In this document: positions 35,539 to 44,290 of the stretch, piece by piece | Layout of the letters: the number at the start of each line of letters is the position of its first letter | Position numbering within the stretch: position 1 is the stretch's first letter | DNA from: Variovorax sp. KBW07 | GTDB lineage: Bacteria; Pseudomonadota; Gammaproteobacteria; Burkholderiales; Burkholderiaceae_C | Direction: 5' to 3' | DNA: 64,000 nt | Assembly: GCF_003852515.1 (NCBI RefSeq) | Contig: NZ_QAJK01000037.1 | Location: 1 to 64,000 of the forward strand | Made by a program: the position numbers and the translations under genes | Notes under the pieces: generated by a model | Told to the model about the DNA's origin: nothing | Databases searched by the model: none | Seen by the model: only the letters and a program-made list of their open reading frames with translations

Positions 35539-36348
35539 TCAGGGCATCACTTCAAGGGTGGCCGCATAGCTCAGGCGACGTTCCTTGGCTTGCGGCACCG
35601 TGGTCTTGTTGTCCTTGGTGGTGGCTTCGAGCCAGTACATGCCGGCGGCCGGCCAGGTCACGCTGAACTGGCCCTTGTCGTCGGTCTTGAGCTTGACCTC
35701 CTCGAGCTTGTCGCGGTACTGCGTGTTGCCTGCGGTCACGCTCACTTCGAGCGACTTGGCGGGCTGGCCGTCGAGGTGCAGCGTGAAGGTGGCTTTTTCA
35801 CCCTTGACCAGGTCGGTCGGGCTGCCGACAGCAATCAGTTCCAGGCCCTGGCCGATCGGCTTGAGCGCGGAGGGCTTGCCGACCGTCACGAAGGTTTCGA
35901 TGCGGCCGGACGACTGCGTGATGGTGACCTCTTGCGCATCGGCGGGGATTTCCTTGCCGATGGTCTCGGCCGTGCCGCGTGCGCGCTTGTTCTGGCCGGT
36001 GGCCTTGTCTTTCCAGCTGGCGAAGGCACCTGCGTTGACGACGGCAATGCGGTAGGTGCCCGACTGCGCGACGCTCACGTCGAACACGTTGCGGAACTTG
36101 AGCTTGGCTTCGGTTTCGGGCTTGACCATGCTGCCGTCGGGCGCCGTGATCTGCAGGCCATCGAGCCGCAGCGGTGCATGGTTGGAGACGAACAGGTCGT
36201 TCGAGACCGACGCATCGACCGTGACCGTGTCGGCCTTGGAGAACACGGTGGAAGAGGGCAGCAGCCAGGCGTTGTGCGCCATGGAGGCTGATGCGATGGC
36301 CGACAGGGCAATGGCGAGGCTGGCAGCGCGCAGGTTGAAGCGGGTCAT
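35539..36348 (-). CDS. DUF4198-domain periplasmic protein
   Basis: 269-aa exported protein with signal peptide (MTRFNLRAASLAIALSA, cleavage near SMAHNA). It follows the DUF4198 pattern, with mature N terminus HNAWLLPSST and several Ig-like beta strands; the C-terminal block GQFSVTWPAAGMYWLEA resembles carboxypeptidase-regulatory repeats. The family is often found near metal uptake genes and TonB systems; function unknown. His at the mature N terminus could bind metal. It lies between DUF2271 and apbE in one operon. Confidence 0.9.
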   Translation of the reverse strand: MTRFNLRAASLAIALSAIASASMAHNAWLLPSSTVFSKADTVTVDASVSNDLFVSNHAPLRLDGLQITAPDGSMVKPETEAKLKFRNVFDVSVAQSGTYRIAVVNAGAFASWKDKATGQNKRARGTAETIGKEIPADAQEVTITQSSGRIETFVTVGKPSALKPIGQGLELIAVGSPTDLVKGEKATFTLHLDGQPAKSLEVSVTAGNTQYRDKLEEVKLKTDDKGQFSVTWPAAGMYWLEATTKDNKTTVPQAKERRLSYAATLEVMP

Positions 36349-36433
36349 GGGGTGTCCTTGAAGTGACGGGCTGTCGATGGAAGGAGAGCGAGGCGAAAAG
36401 TCGATCCGTCCGGTGTCCGATATCCGGTATGGG

Positions 36434-36970
36434 TCAGGGCTTGAGTTCGAGCTTGATCTCACCGAGCTCTTCCTTGCCGGAGGCGCTCGGCTGCGCGGCG
36501 GCCGTGGGAGGCCACTGGAACGGAATGCTCACGACCTCGCGGCCGCCGACTTCGCGTGCGGCTTCGACCACCAGCTTGTAGGCTCCGGGCGCGAGCTTGG
36601 GCATTTGCGCCGTGCCTTCGGTGAAGCTGAGCTGGTGCTTGCCGGCCGGCTTGGTTGCACCGGTCACGCCGTCGACCGGCACCGCCAGTTCACGGCCGCC
36701 ACGGCGCCACCACTGGCGCATGTCCTTCAACCACTTGGTGCCTTCGCCCTCGGGGTTGTTGGTCTTGGTGCGCACGTCGTACCAGACGGCCAGCGTGCCG
36801 GCCACCGTGTTGTCGGCGCGTTCGATCCAGGTCGCCACATAGGGGCGGTGGTACTCGGAAACGTTCAGGCGCGGGATCTCGATGTTGACCGCGAGGCCGG
36901 CCGCGAATGCGGGAGCGGCGAGCAGGGCCGACATGGCAATCGGCGCGAGTGAATAGCAGCGAACGTGCAC
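36434..36970 (-). CDS. DUF2271 periplasmic protein with ApbE flavinylation motif
   Basis: 178-aa exported protein (signal peptide to about residue 24, AAPAFAAG). It matches the DUF2271 family through VNIEIPRLN, YVATWIER and the repeated Trp region WLKDMRQWWRRGG. Residues 100-106 read Asp-Gly-Val-Thr-Gly-Ala-Thr followed by Lys, the D-x-x-[S/T]-G-A-T acceptor pattern of ApbE, which would put FMN on Thr106. No other protein in this operon has that motif. It is probably the periplasmic flavin carrier. The family name is established; the FMN assignment is inferred from motif and context. Confidence 0.9.
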   Translation of the reverse strand: MHVRCYSLAPIAMSALLAAPAFAAGLAVNIEIPRLNVSEYHRPYVATWIERADNTVAGTLAVWYDVRTKTNNPEGEGTKWLKDMRQWWRRGGRELAVPVDGVTGATKPAGKHQLSFTEGTAQMPKLAPGAYKLVVEAAREVGGREVVSIPFQWPPTAAAQPSASGKEELGEIKLELKP

Positions 36971-37006
36971 GTGAAACCTCTTTTTTTGAATCGGTGAACC
37001 AACAGG

Positions 37007-37651
37007 TCAATGAATGAACAGCAGCGCGAGCAGCACCGGCACCACCAGCCCCATGCCGACCATCGGCCATGTGAAGGGGCGGTTGCCCGCATGCATCTTG
37101 AGAATGAACAGCCCGGTGATCGAGAAGACCAGTGCGGCGCCCGCGAAGATGTCGATGAACCAGCTCCAGGCCGAGCCGGTGTTGCGGCCCTTGTGCAGGT
37201 CGTTCAGGTAAGAGAGCCAGCCGCGTTCGGTGCGCTCGTATTCGATCTCGCCGTCGGCCAGGTTCAGCCGCAGCCAGGCGTCGCCGCCAGGTCGGGGGAG
37301 CGAGAGATAGATTTCGTCGTCCGACCATTCGGCCTCGCGGCCGGCGGTGCCCACGTCCCAGTTTTTCTGTACCCAGCCCTGGAGTTCGGCGGGCAGCGGA
37401 GCCTTGCCCTTTTGGGCCTTGGCGGCGGGTAACTGCTTTTCGAGCTGCGTGCGCAAGGCCTCGTCGATGGAGCCGCTCAGCTTGGTGATGACCGGCTTGG
37501 CTTCGATCTGGGACGCATGGTTGAGCGTGAACCCGGTAACGCTGAACAGGATCATGCCGATCAGGCAGATCGCGGAGCTCACCCAATGCCATTCGTGCAG
37601 GGTCTTGAGCCAGTAGGCACGTCGGCGGTTGTCGGAGCGGGCAGCGGTCAT
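37007..37651 (-). CDS. PepSY-associated inner-membrane protein
   Basis: 214-aa PepSY_TM-family protein. An N-terminal helix pair (LHEWHWVSSAICLIGMILFS, then VTGFTLNH) is followed by a periplasmic PepSY-like domain (about 45-150) and two C-terminal helices (FIDIFAGAALVFSITGLFIL, then MVGMGLVVPVLLALLFIH). His residues in LHEWHW and LNH lie at membrane faces. Relatives include inner-membrane ferric-siderophore reductases. First gene of the five-gene operon, with a half Fur-box upstream. Confidence 0.88.
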   Translation of the reverse strand: MTAARSDNRRRAYWLKTLHEWHWVSSAICLIGMILFSVTGFTLNHASQIEAKPVITKLSGSIDEALRTQLEKQLPAAKAQKGKAPLPAELQGWVQKNWDVGTAGREAEWSDDEIYLSLPRPGGDAWLRLNLADGEIEYERTERGWLSYLNDLHKGRNTGSAWSWFIDIFAGAALVFSITGLFILKMHAGNRPFTWPMVGMGLVVPVLLALLFIH

Positions 37652-37678
37652 CGAAGGCGCGGATTGTATCTGCGCAGA

Positions 37679-37693
37679 TGAGAATGACTGCTA
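37679..37693. promoter_or_regulatory. Weak Fur-box-like site before the PepSY operon
   Basis: TGAGAAT at 37679-37685 is a perfect half-site; the right half ACTGCTA matches poorly. It is 28 bases upstream of the PepSY start codon. Only suggestive. Confidence 0.35.
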
Positions 37694-37722
37694 TTTGGGG
37701 TGGGTTAAGTTACGTAAAGCAA

Positions 37723-37747
37723 TAAAAAACGGGACCGAAGTCCCGTT
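37723..37747 (-). terminator. Terminator of bfr
   Basis: On the minus strand, AACGGGAC / GTCCCGTT around TTCG is followed by a run of six T; 34 bases past the bfr stop. Confidence 0.9.
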
Positions 37748-37780
37748 GATTTGTTGGCGCTAAAGCCTCGGCAGCCAGGC

Positions 37781-38257
37781 TTATTCGAGCTCGCCCATCT
37801 GCGTCTGCAGGTAGTTCTGCAGGCCAACCCGGTCGATCAGGTCGATCTGGGTTTCCAGGAAGTCGATGTGCTCCTCGGTGTCGTCCAAAATCTCTTGCAG
37901 CAGGTCGCGTGAAACATAGTCGCGAACCGACTCGCAATGCGCGATGCCGTCCTTGATGGTGGCTTGTGCGCCGGTTTCGGCACCCAGGTCGCAGCGCAGC
38001 AGTTCGGGCACGTCTTCGCCGATGTTCAGCTTGCCCAGGTCCTGCAGGTTCGGCAGGCCATCGAGCATGAAGATGCGGTCCATCAGCTTGTCGGCATGCT
38101 TCATTTCGCCGATCGATTCTTCGTATTCCTTCTTCGCCAGCTTGTCCAGGCCCCAATGCTTGAGCATGCGGTAGTGGAGGAAGTACTGGTTGATCGCGGT
38201 CAGCTCGTTCTTGAGCTGCGCCTGCAGATGTTCGATGACCTTGGGGTCGCCCTTCAT
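37781..38257 (-). CDS. bfr: Bacterioferritin
   Basis: 158-aa haem-containing 24-mer iron store. [20 protein letters not shown] starts the family core; the ferroxidase ligands appear in [26 protein letters not shown]-type [15 protein letters not shown] and [10 protein letters not shown], and Met in LKHWGL-flanked helix B can ligate haem. Start 38257 is the family norm. Divergent from ahpC across a 260-base gap; its partner bfd is 6 kb away. Confidence 0.96.
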   Translation of the reverse strand: MKGDPKVIEHLQAQLKNELTAINQYFLHYRMLKHWGLDKLAKKEYEESIGEMKHADKLMDRIFMLDGLPNLQDLGKLNIGEDVPELLRCDLGAETGAQATIKDGIAHCESVRDYVSRDLLQEILDDTEEHIDFLETQIDLIDRVGLQNYLQTQMGELE

Positions 38258-38429
38258 GGTTTTTTCCTTGTTCTGAAAGCGGTGATTGTCAGAGGGGTTT
38301 ACGAGCACTTGCAAGCAATCCCATGCTCCGCCGGTCTGCATGCGTGTGATGGCGATACACGTTCGCATTGAGGCCCGCCGAAAGCCCGCGCCAAGCCCAT
38401 CGCAAACATAGCAAGCTCCAATACTTTCA

Positions 38430-38471
38430 ATAGCTCATAACTATTGAAAATATGAGATTGGTAGTTATACT
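38430..38471 (+). promoter_or_regulatory. OxyR-type site and promoter of ahpC
   Basis: ATAG-N7-CTAT (38430-38444) is a perfect half of the OxyR consensus, embedded in the larger dyad TTTCAATAG / CTATTGAAA. The second half is degenerate, spaced by seven bases (ATGA, then AGTT). The site overlaps -35 TTGAAA (38444-38449), followed after 16 bases by -10 TATACT (38466-38471). This fits activation of ahpC-ahpF by oxidised OxyR. The rest of the 260-base bfr-ahpC gap shows nothing else clear. Confidence 0.75.
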
Positions 38472-38517
38472 GATGGCTCGCAATTATTTTTCCAACCGCA
38501 GCATCCAAGGAATCACT

Positions 38518-39081
38518 ATGTCCCTGATCAACACGCAAGTCCTGCCCTTCAAGACCCAGGCCTACCTCAATGGCAAGTTCATCGATGTGTCCGACGAAAC
38601 GCTCAAGGGCAAGTGGTCCGTGCTGATCTTCATGCCGGCCGCCTTCACCTTCAACTGCCCGACCGAAGTCGAAGACGCAGCCGACAACTACCCCGAGTTC
38701 CAGAAGCTGGGTGCCGAGGTCTACATCGTGACCACCGACACGCATTTCTCGCACAAGGTCTGGCACGACACCTCGCCGGCCGTCGGCAAGGCCAAGTTCC
38801 CCCTGGTCGGCGACCCGACCCACACGCTGACCAACGCTTTCGGCGTGCACATCCCCGAAGAAGGCCTGGCACTGCGCGGCACCTTCGTGATCAACCCCGA
38901 AGGCATCATCAAGACCGCCGAAGTGCACTCCAACGAAATCGCCCGCGACGTCAAGGAAACCCTGCGCAAGCTCAAGGCAGCGGTCTACACCGCCGCGCAC
39001 CCGAACGAAGTCTGCCCGGCCAAGTGGAATGAAGGCGACAAGACGATCGCCCCGTCGTTCGACCTCGTCGGCAAGATCTAA
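38518..39081 (+). CDS. ahpC: Alkyl hydroperoxide reductase AhpC
   Basis: 187-aa typical 2-Cys peroxiredoxin reducing hydrogen peroxide and organic peroxides. The peroxidatic Cys is in FTFNCPTEVED and the resolving Cys in NEVCPAKW. Start MSLINTQVLPF is standard. Followed by a terminator-like stem and then ahpF, which supplies electrons. Upstream lies a strong OxyR half-site. Confidence 0.97.
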   Translation: MSLINTQVLPFKTQAYLNGKFIDVSDETLKGKWSVLIFMPAAFTFNCPTEVEDAADNYPEFQKLGAEVYIVTTDTHFSHKVWHDTSPAVGKAKFPLVGDPTHTLTNAFGVHIPEEGLALRGTFVINPEGIIKTAEVHSNEIARDVKETLRKLKAAVYTAAHPNEVCPAKWNEGDKTIAPSFDLVGKI

Positions 39082-39094
39082 GCGCTCCCGCGCG

Positions 39095-39129
39095 AAAGCC
39101 CGGGCGCTCACGAGGCCCCGGGCTTTTTT
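39095..39129 (+). terminator. Terminator-like hairpin between ahpC and ahpF
   Basis: Arms AAAGCCCGGG and CCCGGGCTTT with a 12-base loop and six T. It may be a partial terminator giving more ahpC than ahpF mRNA. Confidence 0.75.
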
Positions 39130-39172
39130 GTTCCCCGTTTGATAGTTTTCAGATATCGAAAGTGAGTCCGCC

Positions 39173-40729
39173 ATGCTCGACGACAGCACCAAAGCCCAAT
39201 TGAAGAGTTACCTCGAACGCGCCACGCAGCTGATCGAGATCGTCGCCTCGCTCGACGACAGCAAGGCGTCGGGCGAAATGCTGTCGCTGCTGAAGGACGT
39301 TGCCGAAGCGTCGCCGCTGGTCAAGCTGACCGAGAGCCGCGACGACAACCACCGCAAGCCCTCGTTCTCGGTCAACCGCCCGAGCGAAAACCACGGCCCG
39401 CGTTTTGCCGGCCTGCCGATGGGCCATGAATTCACGTCGCTGATCCTTGCGCTGCTGCAGATCGGCGGCTACCCACCCAAGGTCGAGCAGGCCGTGCTCG
39501 ACCAGATCAAGGCGCTCGACGGCGACTTCGAGTTCGAGATCTACGTCTCGCTCACCTGCCACAACTGCCCCGACGTGGTCCAGGCGCTGAACCTGATGGC
39601 CGTCCAGAACCCGCGCATCCGCACCACCATGATCGAAGGCGGCACCTTCCAGGACGAAGTGAAGGAACGCCAGATCATGGCCGTGCCGACCGTGTTCCTG
39701 AACGGCACCGAGTTCGGCCAGGGCCGCATGAGCCTGGAAGAAATCCTCGCCAAGATCGACACCAGCGGTGTCGAGCGCGAAGCCAAGAAGATTGCCGGCA
39801 AGGACCCGTTCGACGTGCTCATCGTCGGCGGTGGCCCCGCGGGCGCCGCGGCTGCCGTGTACGCGGCACGCAAGGGCATTCGCACCGGCGTGGCCTCGGA
39901 ACGCTTCGGCGGCCAGGTGCTCGACACGCTCGGCATCGAGAACTTCATTTCCATCAAGGAAACCGAAGGGCCGAAGTTCGCCCACGCGCTCGAAGAGCAT
40001 GTGCGCGACTACGACGTCGACATCATGAATCTGCAGCGCGCCAAGGCGCTGGTCCCGGGCAAGGACCTGATCGAAGTGCAGCTCGAAAGCGGCGCGTCGC
40101 TCAAGAGCAAGTCGGTCATCATTTCCACCGGCGCGCGCTGGCGCAACATCAACGTGCCCGGCGAGCACGAGTTCAAGAACAAGGGCGTGGCGTACTGCCC
40201 GCATTGCGACGGCCCGCTGTTCAAGGGCAAGCGCGTCGCGGTCATCGGTGGCGGCAACTCGGGCGTCGAAGCGGCCATCGACCTGGCCGGCATCGTGGGC
40301 CACGTCACGCTGATCGAATTCGACACCGCCTTGCGTGCCGACGCCGTGCTGCAACGCAAGCTCAAGAGCCTGACGAACGTCGACGTGTTCACCAACGCGC
40401 AGACCACCGAGATCACCGGCGACCAGAAGGTCAACGGCCTGGTCTACAAGGACCGCGCAACCGGCGAGCTGAAGAAGGTCGAGCTCGAAGGCGTGTTCAT
40501 CCAGATCGGCCTCGTGCCCAACACCGACTGGCTCAAGGGCACGGTCGAGCTGTCGAAGCACGGCGAGATCATCGTCGACGCCCGCGGCCAGACCTCGGTG
40601 CCCGGCGTGTTCGCGGCCGGCGACGCCACCACGGTGCCGTTCAAGCAGATCATCATCGCGGCCGGCGACGGCGCCAAGGCGGCGCTCGGTGCGTTCGACC
40701 ACCTGATCCGCTCGTCGGCACCGGCCTGA
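39173..40729 (+). CDS. ahpF: Alkyl hydroperoxide reductase subunit F
   Basis: 518-aa flavoprotein that moves electrons from NADH to AhpC. N-terminal double thioredoxin fold with [10 protein letters not shown] (about 125-134), then FAD site [15 protein letters not shown], the redox disulfide in [10 protein letters not shown], and NAD site [12 protein letters not shown]. Complete and in standard order. Start [10 protein letters not shown] is the norm. Confidence 0.97.
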   Translation: MLDDSTKAQLKSYLERATQLIEIVASLDDSKASGEMLSLLKDVAEASPLVKLTESRDDNHRKPSFSVNRPSENHGPRFAGLPMGHEFTSLILALLQIGGYPPKVEQAVLDQIKALDGDFEFEIYVSLTCHNCPDVVQALNLMAVQNPRIRTTMIEGGTFQDEVKERQIMAVPTVFLNGTEFGQGRMSLEEILAKIDTSGVEREAKKIAGKDPFDVLIVGGGPAGAAAAVYAARKGIRTGVASERFGGQVLDTLGIENFISIKETEGPKFAHALEEHVRDYDVDIMNLQRAKALVPGKDLIEVQLESGASLKSKSVIISTGARWRNINVPGEHEFKNKGVAYCPHCDGPLFKGKRVAVIGGGNSGVEAAIDLAGIVGHVTLIEFDTALRADAVLQRKLKSLTNVDVFTNAQTTEITGDQKVNGLVYKDRATGELKKVELEGVFIQIGLVPNTDWLKGTVELSKHGEIIVDARGQTSVPGVFAAGDATTVPFKQIIIAAGDGAKAALGAFDHLIRSSAPA

Positions 40730-40772
40730 CACCCGCTTTGACCCTGCGCTAGTAAGGCACAAGTTGTATCAG

Positions 40773-40789
40773 ATGAGAATTATTCTCAT
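40773..40789. promoter_or_regulatory. Perfect Fur box before the haem receptor
   Basis: ATGAGAAT, T, ATTCTCAT is a perfect 8-1-8 inverted repeat. It overlaps TTGTAT (40764-40769) and TACAAT (40789-40794), a plausible promoter, so Fur-iron would block it. Confidence 0.92.
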
Positions 40790-40899
40790 ACAATAAAGGC
40801 CGGGATTAACAATCCCATCGCCGCCAGCCAGGTCACGCGCGCAAAGCCTTGCGCCCAAGGTCCAGCAAGCAGTTGTTCAACTGTTTCTGGACCTTTTTC

Positions 40900-43113
40900 G
40901 TGGCCGCCACACACCTCCGCTCCCATCCTCACCGTCTCGCTCTCCTGCCGCTGCTGATCGCTTCCGGCTTCGGCATTGCCGCGCCCGCCTGGTCGCAGCA
41001 GGTCGCGCTCAATGAAGTGGTGGTGAGCGGCTCGCGCTCGGAGCAGGCCCGCCAGGACCTGCCCGTGAGCGTCGAGGTCATCACGCGCGACGACATCGAG
41101 TCCAAGCAGATCAACGACATCCGCGACGCGGTGCGCGACCTGCCGAACGTGTCGGTCAAGCGTGCGCCCGCGCGCTTCGGGCTGGCGCAGGGCAACACCG
41201 GGCGCGACGGCAATGCGGGCTTCAACGTCCGTGGCCTCGACGGCAACCGCGTGCTGCTGCTGACCGACGGCATCCGCACGCCGCGCAGCTATGTGTTCAG
41301 CGCCAACGCATTCGGGCGAGACTACTTCGACATCAGCCTGGTCGAGCGCATCGAGATCATCAAGGGCCCGGCTTCGGCGCTCTACGGCTCCGATGGCCTG
41401 GCGGGCCTGGTCAACTTCATCACGCGCGACCCCTCGTCGTACCTGCGCGACGGCAAGGCCTTCGGCGGCAGCACGAGCGTCGGCTACAGCGGCGACGACA
41501 GCGGCAAGCGCGTCGGCGTCACGCTGGCGGGCAAGCCCAACGACACGATGCAGTGGCTCGTGTCGGCCAGCCTCGGCCGCGCGAACGAACTCGAAAACAT
41601 GGGCCGCGCCAACGTGGCCAACGTCGACCGCACCACGCCGAATCCGCAGCGCGACAAGAACGCGGCCGTGCTCGCCAAGGTCATCCTCTCGCCCAACGCC
41701 GACCAGCGCCACAGCTTCACGCTCGAGCACATCGAGAAGACCAGCCGCTACGACCTGCTGTCGGGCATTTCCAAGCCGCCCTTCGCCTCGACATCGGTCG
41801 TCGGCCTGAACGCCAAGACCGACCTGCAGCGCGACCGCTTCACCTACGAAGGCCGGCTGCGCCTGAACAGCGCAGTGGCCGACAACCTGCTCGGCGTGGT
41901 GAGCTACCAGAAGTCCCGGTCGCGCGAATTCATCTACGAAGACCGCTTCACCGCCGCCGACCGCACGCGCGACGTCACTTACGACGAGAGCACCTGGCAG
42001 CTCGGCCTGCAGGCCGACAAGACGATCCGCATGGGCGACAGCTGGGCCCAGAAGATCACCTACGGTTTCGACTACACGCGCACCAACGTCGAGAACCTGC
42101 AGACCGGCCTGGTGCCGCCGACCGGCGAAAGCTACCCGCTCAAGCGCTTCCCCGACACGCGTGAAACCTCGTCGGCGTTCTACGTGCAGGACGAATTCAT
42201 TCACGACCGCTGGAGCATCACGCCCGGCATTCGCTTCGACCGCTTCTCGCTCGATGCCAGCCAGCGCGGCTTCAGCGCGCAGGCCGTGTCGCTGTCGGGC
42301 TCGGCGGTGTCGCCCAAGCTGGGCGTGCTGTTCCGCGCGACGCCGCAGTTCAGCGTGTACGGCAACTACGCCTCGGGCTTCAAGGCGCCCAACGCCTTCC
42401 AGGTCAACAACTTCTTCGAGAACGTGATCCAGGGGTACAAGACCATCCCCAATCCGAACCTGCGGCCCGAGAAGAGCCAGAACGTCGAGCTTGGCGTGCG
42501 CGGCAAGACCGGCGTGCTGAGCTTCGACGTGGCGGCCTTCACCGGCGACTACAAGAACCTCATCGAGAACGACCGCCTGGTGGGCGGCCGCGGCATCCCG
42601 CGCATCGATCCGCTGATCTACCAGTCGGTCAACGTCGGCCGTGCGCGCATCAGCGGCTTCGAGTTCAAGGGCGAGCTCGACTTCACCGAGAACGGCAACG
42701 GCTTCTCGGTGCCCTTTGCCTACGGCCAGACGCGCGGCACCGACCGCAGCAACAACAGGCCGCTCAATTCGATCGATCCGCAGAAGGCCAGCATCGGCAT
42801 CAAGTACCAGGCGCCCGTGTGGAGCGTGCGCCTGGATGCGACGAATCATTCGCGCAAGAAGTGGTCCGACGTGGACCGCAGCGAGGTCACGACCGGCACC
42901 CAGTTCCTGACGCCCGCGGCCACCACCTTCGACGTGAGTGCGCAATGGCGCATTCGAAAAGACCTGCGCCTGAACGCATCGGTCACCAACCTCACCAACA
43001 AGCGCTACTGGAACTGGAGCGACGTGCGCGGCGTCACCACGACGTCGATCCTGCGCGATGCGTACACCCAGCCGGGCCGCAGTTTCAACGTCTCGCTGGT
43101 GGCCGACTTCTGA
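40900..43113 (+). CDS. TonB-dependent haem/haemoglobin receptor
   Basis: 737-aa outer-membrane receptor. Signal peptide (HRLALLPLLIASGFGIAAPA, ending AWSQQ) precedes a TonB box-like LNEVVVSGSR, the plug (DLPVSVEVITRDDIES, IEIIKGPASALYGSDGLAG) and a 22-strand barrel ending in SFNVSLVADF with terminal Phe. The haem/haemoglobin family is supported by the linked hmuSTUV genes. The start is uncertain: GTG at 40900 gives a clean signal peptide; a TTG at 40849 would add 17 residues. Confidence 0.88.
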   Translation: MAATHLRSHPHRLALLPLLIASGFGIAAPAWSQQVALNEVVVSGSRSEQARQDLPVSVEVITRDDIESKQINDIRDAVRDLPNVSVKRAPARFGLAQGNTGRDGNAGFNVRGLDGNRVLLLTDGIRTPRSYVFSANAFGRDYFDISLVERIEIIKGPASALYGSDGLAGLVNFITRDPSSYLRDGKAFGGSTSVGYSGDDSGKRVGVTLAGKPNDTMQWLVSASLGRANELENMGRANVANVDRTTPNPQRDKNAAVLAKVILSPNADQRHSFTLEHIEKTSRYDLLSGISKPPFASTSVVGLNAKTDLQRDRFTYEGRLRLNSAVADNLLGVVSYQKSRSREFIYEDRFTAADRTRDVTYDESTWQLGLQADKTIRMGDSWAQKITYGFDYTRTNVENLQTGLVPPTGESYPLKRFPDTRETSSAFYVQDEFIHDRWSITPGIRFDRFSLDASQRGFSAQAVSLSGSAVSPKLGVLFRATPQFSVYGNYASGFKAPNAFQVNNFFENVIQGYKTIPNPNLRPEKSQNVELGVRGKTGVLSFDVAAFTGDYKNLIENDRLVGGRGIPRIDPLIYQSVNVGRARISGFEFKGELDFTENGNGFSVPFAYGQTRGTDRSNNRPLNSIDPQKASIGIKYQAPVWSVRLDATNHSRKKWSDVDRSEVTTGTQFLTPAATTFDVSAQWRIRKDLRLNASVTNLTNKRYWNWSDVRGVTTTSILRDAYTQPGRSFNVSLVADF

Positions 43114-43157
43114 AGCCACGACCTCGAGAAGACTTCACCCCAAAAAAGGAAAACCCG

Positions 43158-44267
43158 ATGAACGCTGAAGAAACACGCGATCGTTTTGTAGCCCTGCGTG
43201 CCAAGGGCATGCGCCACAAGGACGCCGCCGCGGCCATGGGCCTGCCCGAAGGCGCCGCCATTGCCGCGCACACCGGCACGCACGACAAGGGCCTGCGCGC
43301 CACGCGCCTGAAGGGGCCGTGGGTCGAACTGCTGCAGGCGCTCGAACTCTGCGGCCCCGTGCTGGCGCTGACGCGCAACGAGACCACGGTGCATGAAAAG
43401 ACCGGTGTCTACGAGAAGGTGTCGGGCAGCGACAAGATGGGGCTCGCACTCGGCGAGGCCATCGACCTGCGGCTTTTCTTCAGCCGCTGGCACGCGGGTT
43501 TTGCCGTGAGCGAAGCGGCGGCCAACCACGGCGTGCCGCCGTCGCTGAGCCTGCAGTTCTTCGACGCGAGCGGCATGGCGGTTCACAAGATCTTTGCACG
43601 CGATGCGACGGACCGTGATGCGCTGCAGTCGGTCATCGACACCTACACCGCCGCTGACGAACCGGTGGTGTTCGTGCCGGCCGAAGCCAAGGCCGCGCCG
43701 CGCGACGACGGTGTCATCGATGCCGTGGGGCTGGCCGAGGCCTGGCGCGGCATGCAGGACACGCACGAATTCTTCGGCCTGCTGAACAAGTTCGACGTCG
43801 AGCGCCAGCAGAGCTTTCGCCTGACCGAAGGCGAGTTCACGCAGCGCGCCGCTCTGAGCGCCATTCGCGACCTGCTGAATGAAGCCGCTTTCGACGGCAC
43901 GCCGATCATGGTGTTCGTCGGCAGCCCCGGCTGCATCCAGATTCACAGCGGCCCCGTGACGCGCATCGAGCCGATGGAAATGCGCGGCGCCGACGAAAAC
44001 GCGCCGCCGATCCGCTGGCTCAATGTGCTCGATCCGGGGTTCAACCTGCATCTGCGCGAAGACCGCATCGCCAGCGTGTGGATCGTCGAAAAGCCGACCA
44101 GCGACGGTGTCGTGACCTCGGTCGAAGCCTTCGATGGCCAGGGCGAGCTCATGGCCATGTTCTTCGGCGCGCGCAAGCCCGGCGTACCCGAGCGCGAAGA
44201 GTGGCGCCACATCGTGCGCGGTCTGGCGCGCCTGGGAACCACGCAGCAGACAACGCAGCAGGCCTGA
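43158..44267 (+). CDS. hmuS: Haem-degrading/haem-binding factor HmuS (ChuS family)
   Basis: 369-aa cytoplasmic protein of the HemS/ChuS/HmuS family, which accepts imported haem and opens or hands it over. The two pseudo-symmetric halves are visible: KGPWVELLQALELCGPVLAL in the first and TPIMVFVGSPGCIQIHSGPV with WLNVLDPGFNLHLRED in the second. AAAAGGAAAA lies before the ATG at 43158. It follows the receptor in the same operon and precedes the ABC importer genes. Confidence 0.94.
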   Translation: MNAEETRDRFVALRAKGMRHKDAAAAMGLPEGAAIAAHTGTHDKGLRATRLKGPWVELLQALELCGPVLALTRNETTVHEKTGVYEKVSGSDKMGLALGEAIDLRLFFSRWHAGFAVSEAAANHGVPPSLSLQFFDASGMAVHKIFARDATDRDALQSVIDTYTAADEPVVFVPAEAKAAPRDDGVIDAVGLAEAWRGMQDTHEFFGLLNKFDVERQQSFRLTEGEFTQRAALSAIRDLLNEAAFDGTPIMVFVGSPGCIQIHSGPVTRIEPMEMRGADENAPPIRWLNVLDPGFNLHLREDRIASVWIVEKPTSDGVVTSVEAFDGQGELMAMFFGARKPGVPEREEWRHIVRGLARLGTTQQTTQQA

Positions 44268-44290
44268 ATTCCGTGACCTCCATAACCTCC

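Noticed and set aside
40786-43119. 777-codon open frame antisense to the haem receptor
   Set aside because: Shadow of a high-GC gene; no domain, and it would run through the Fur-controlled promoter.
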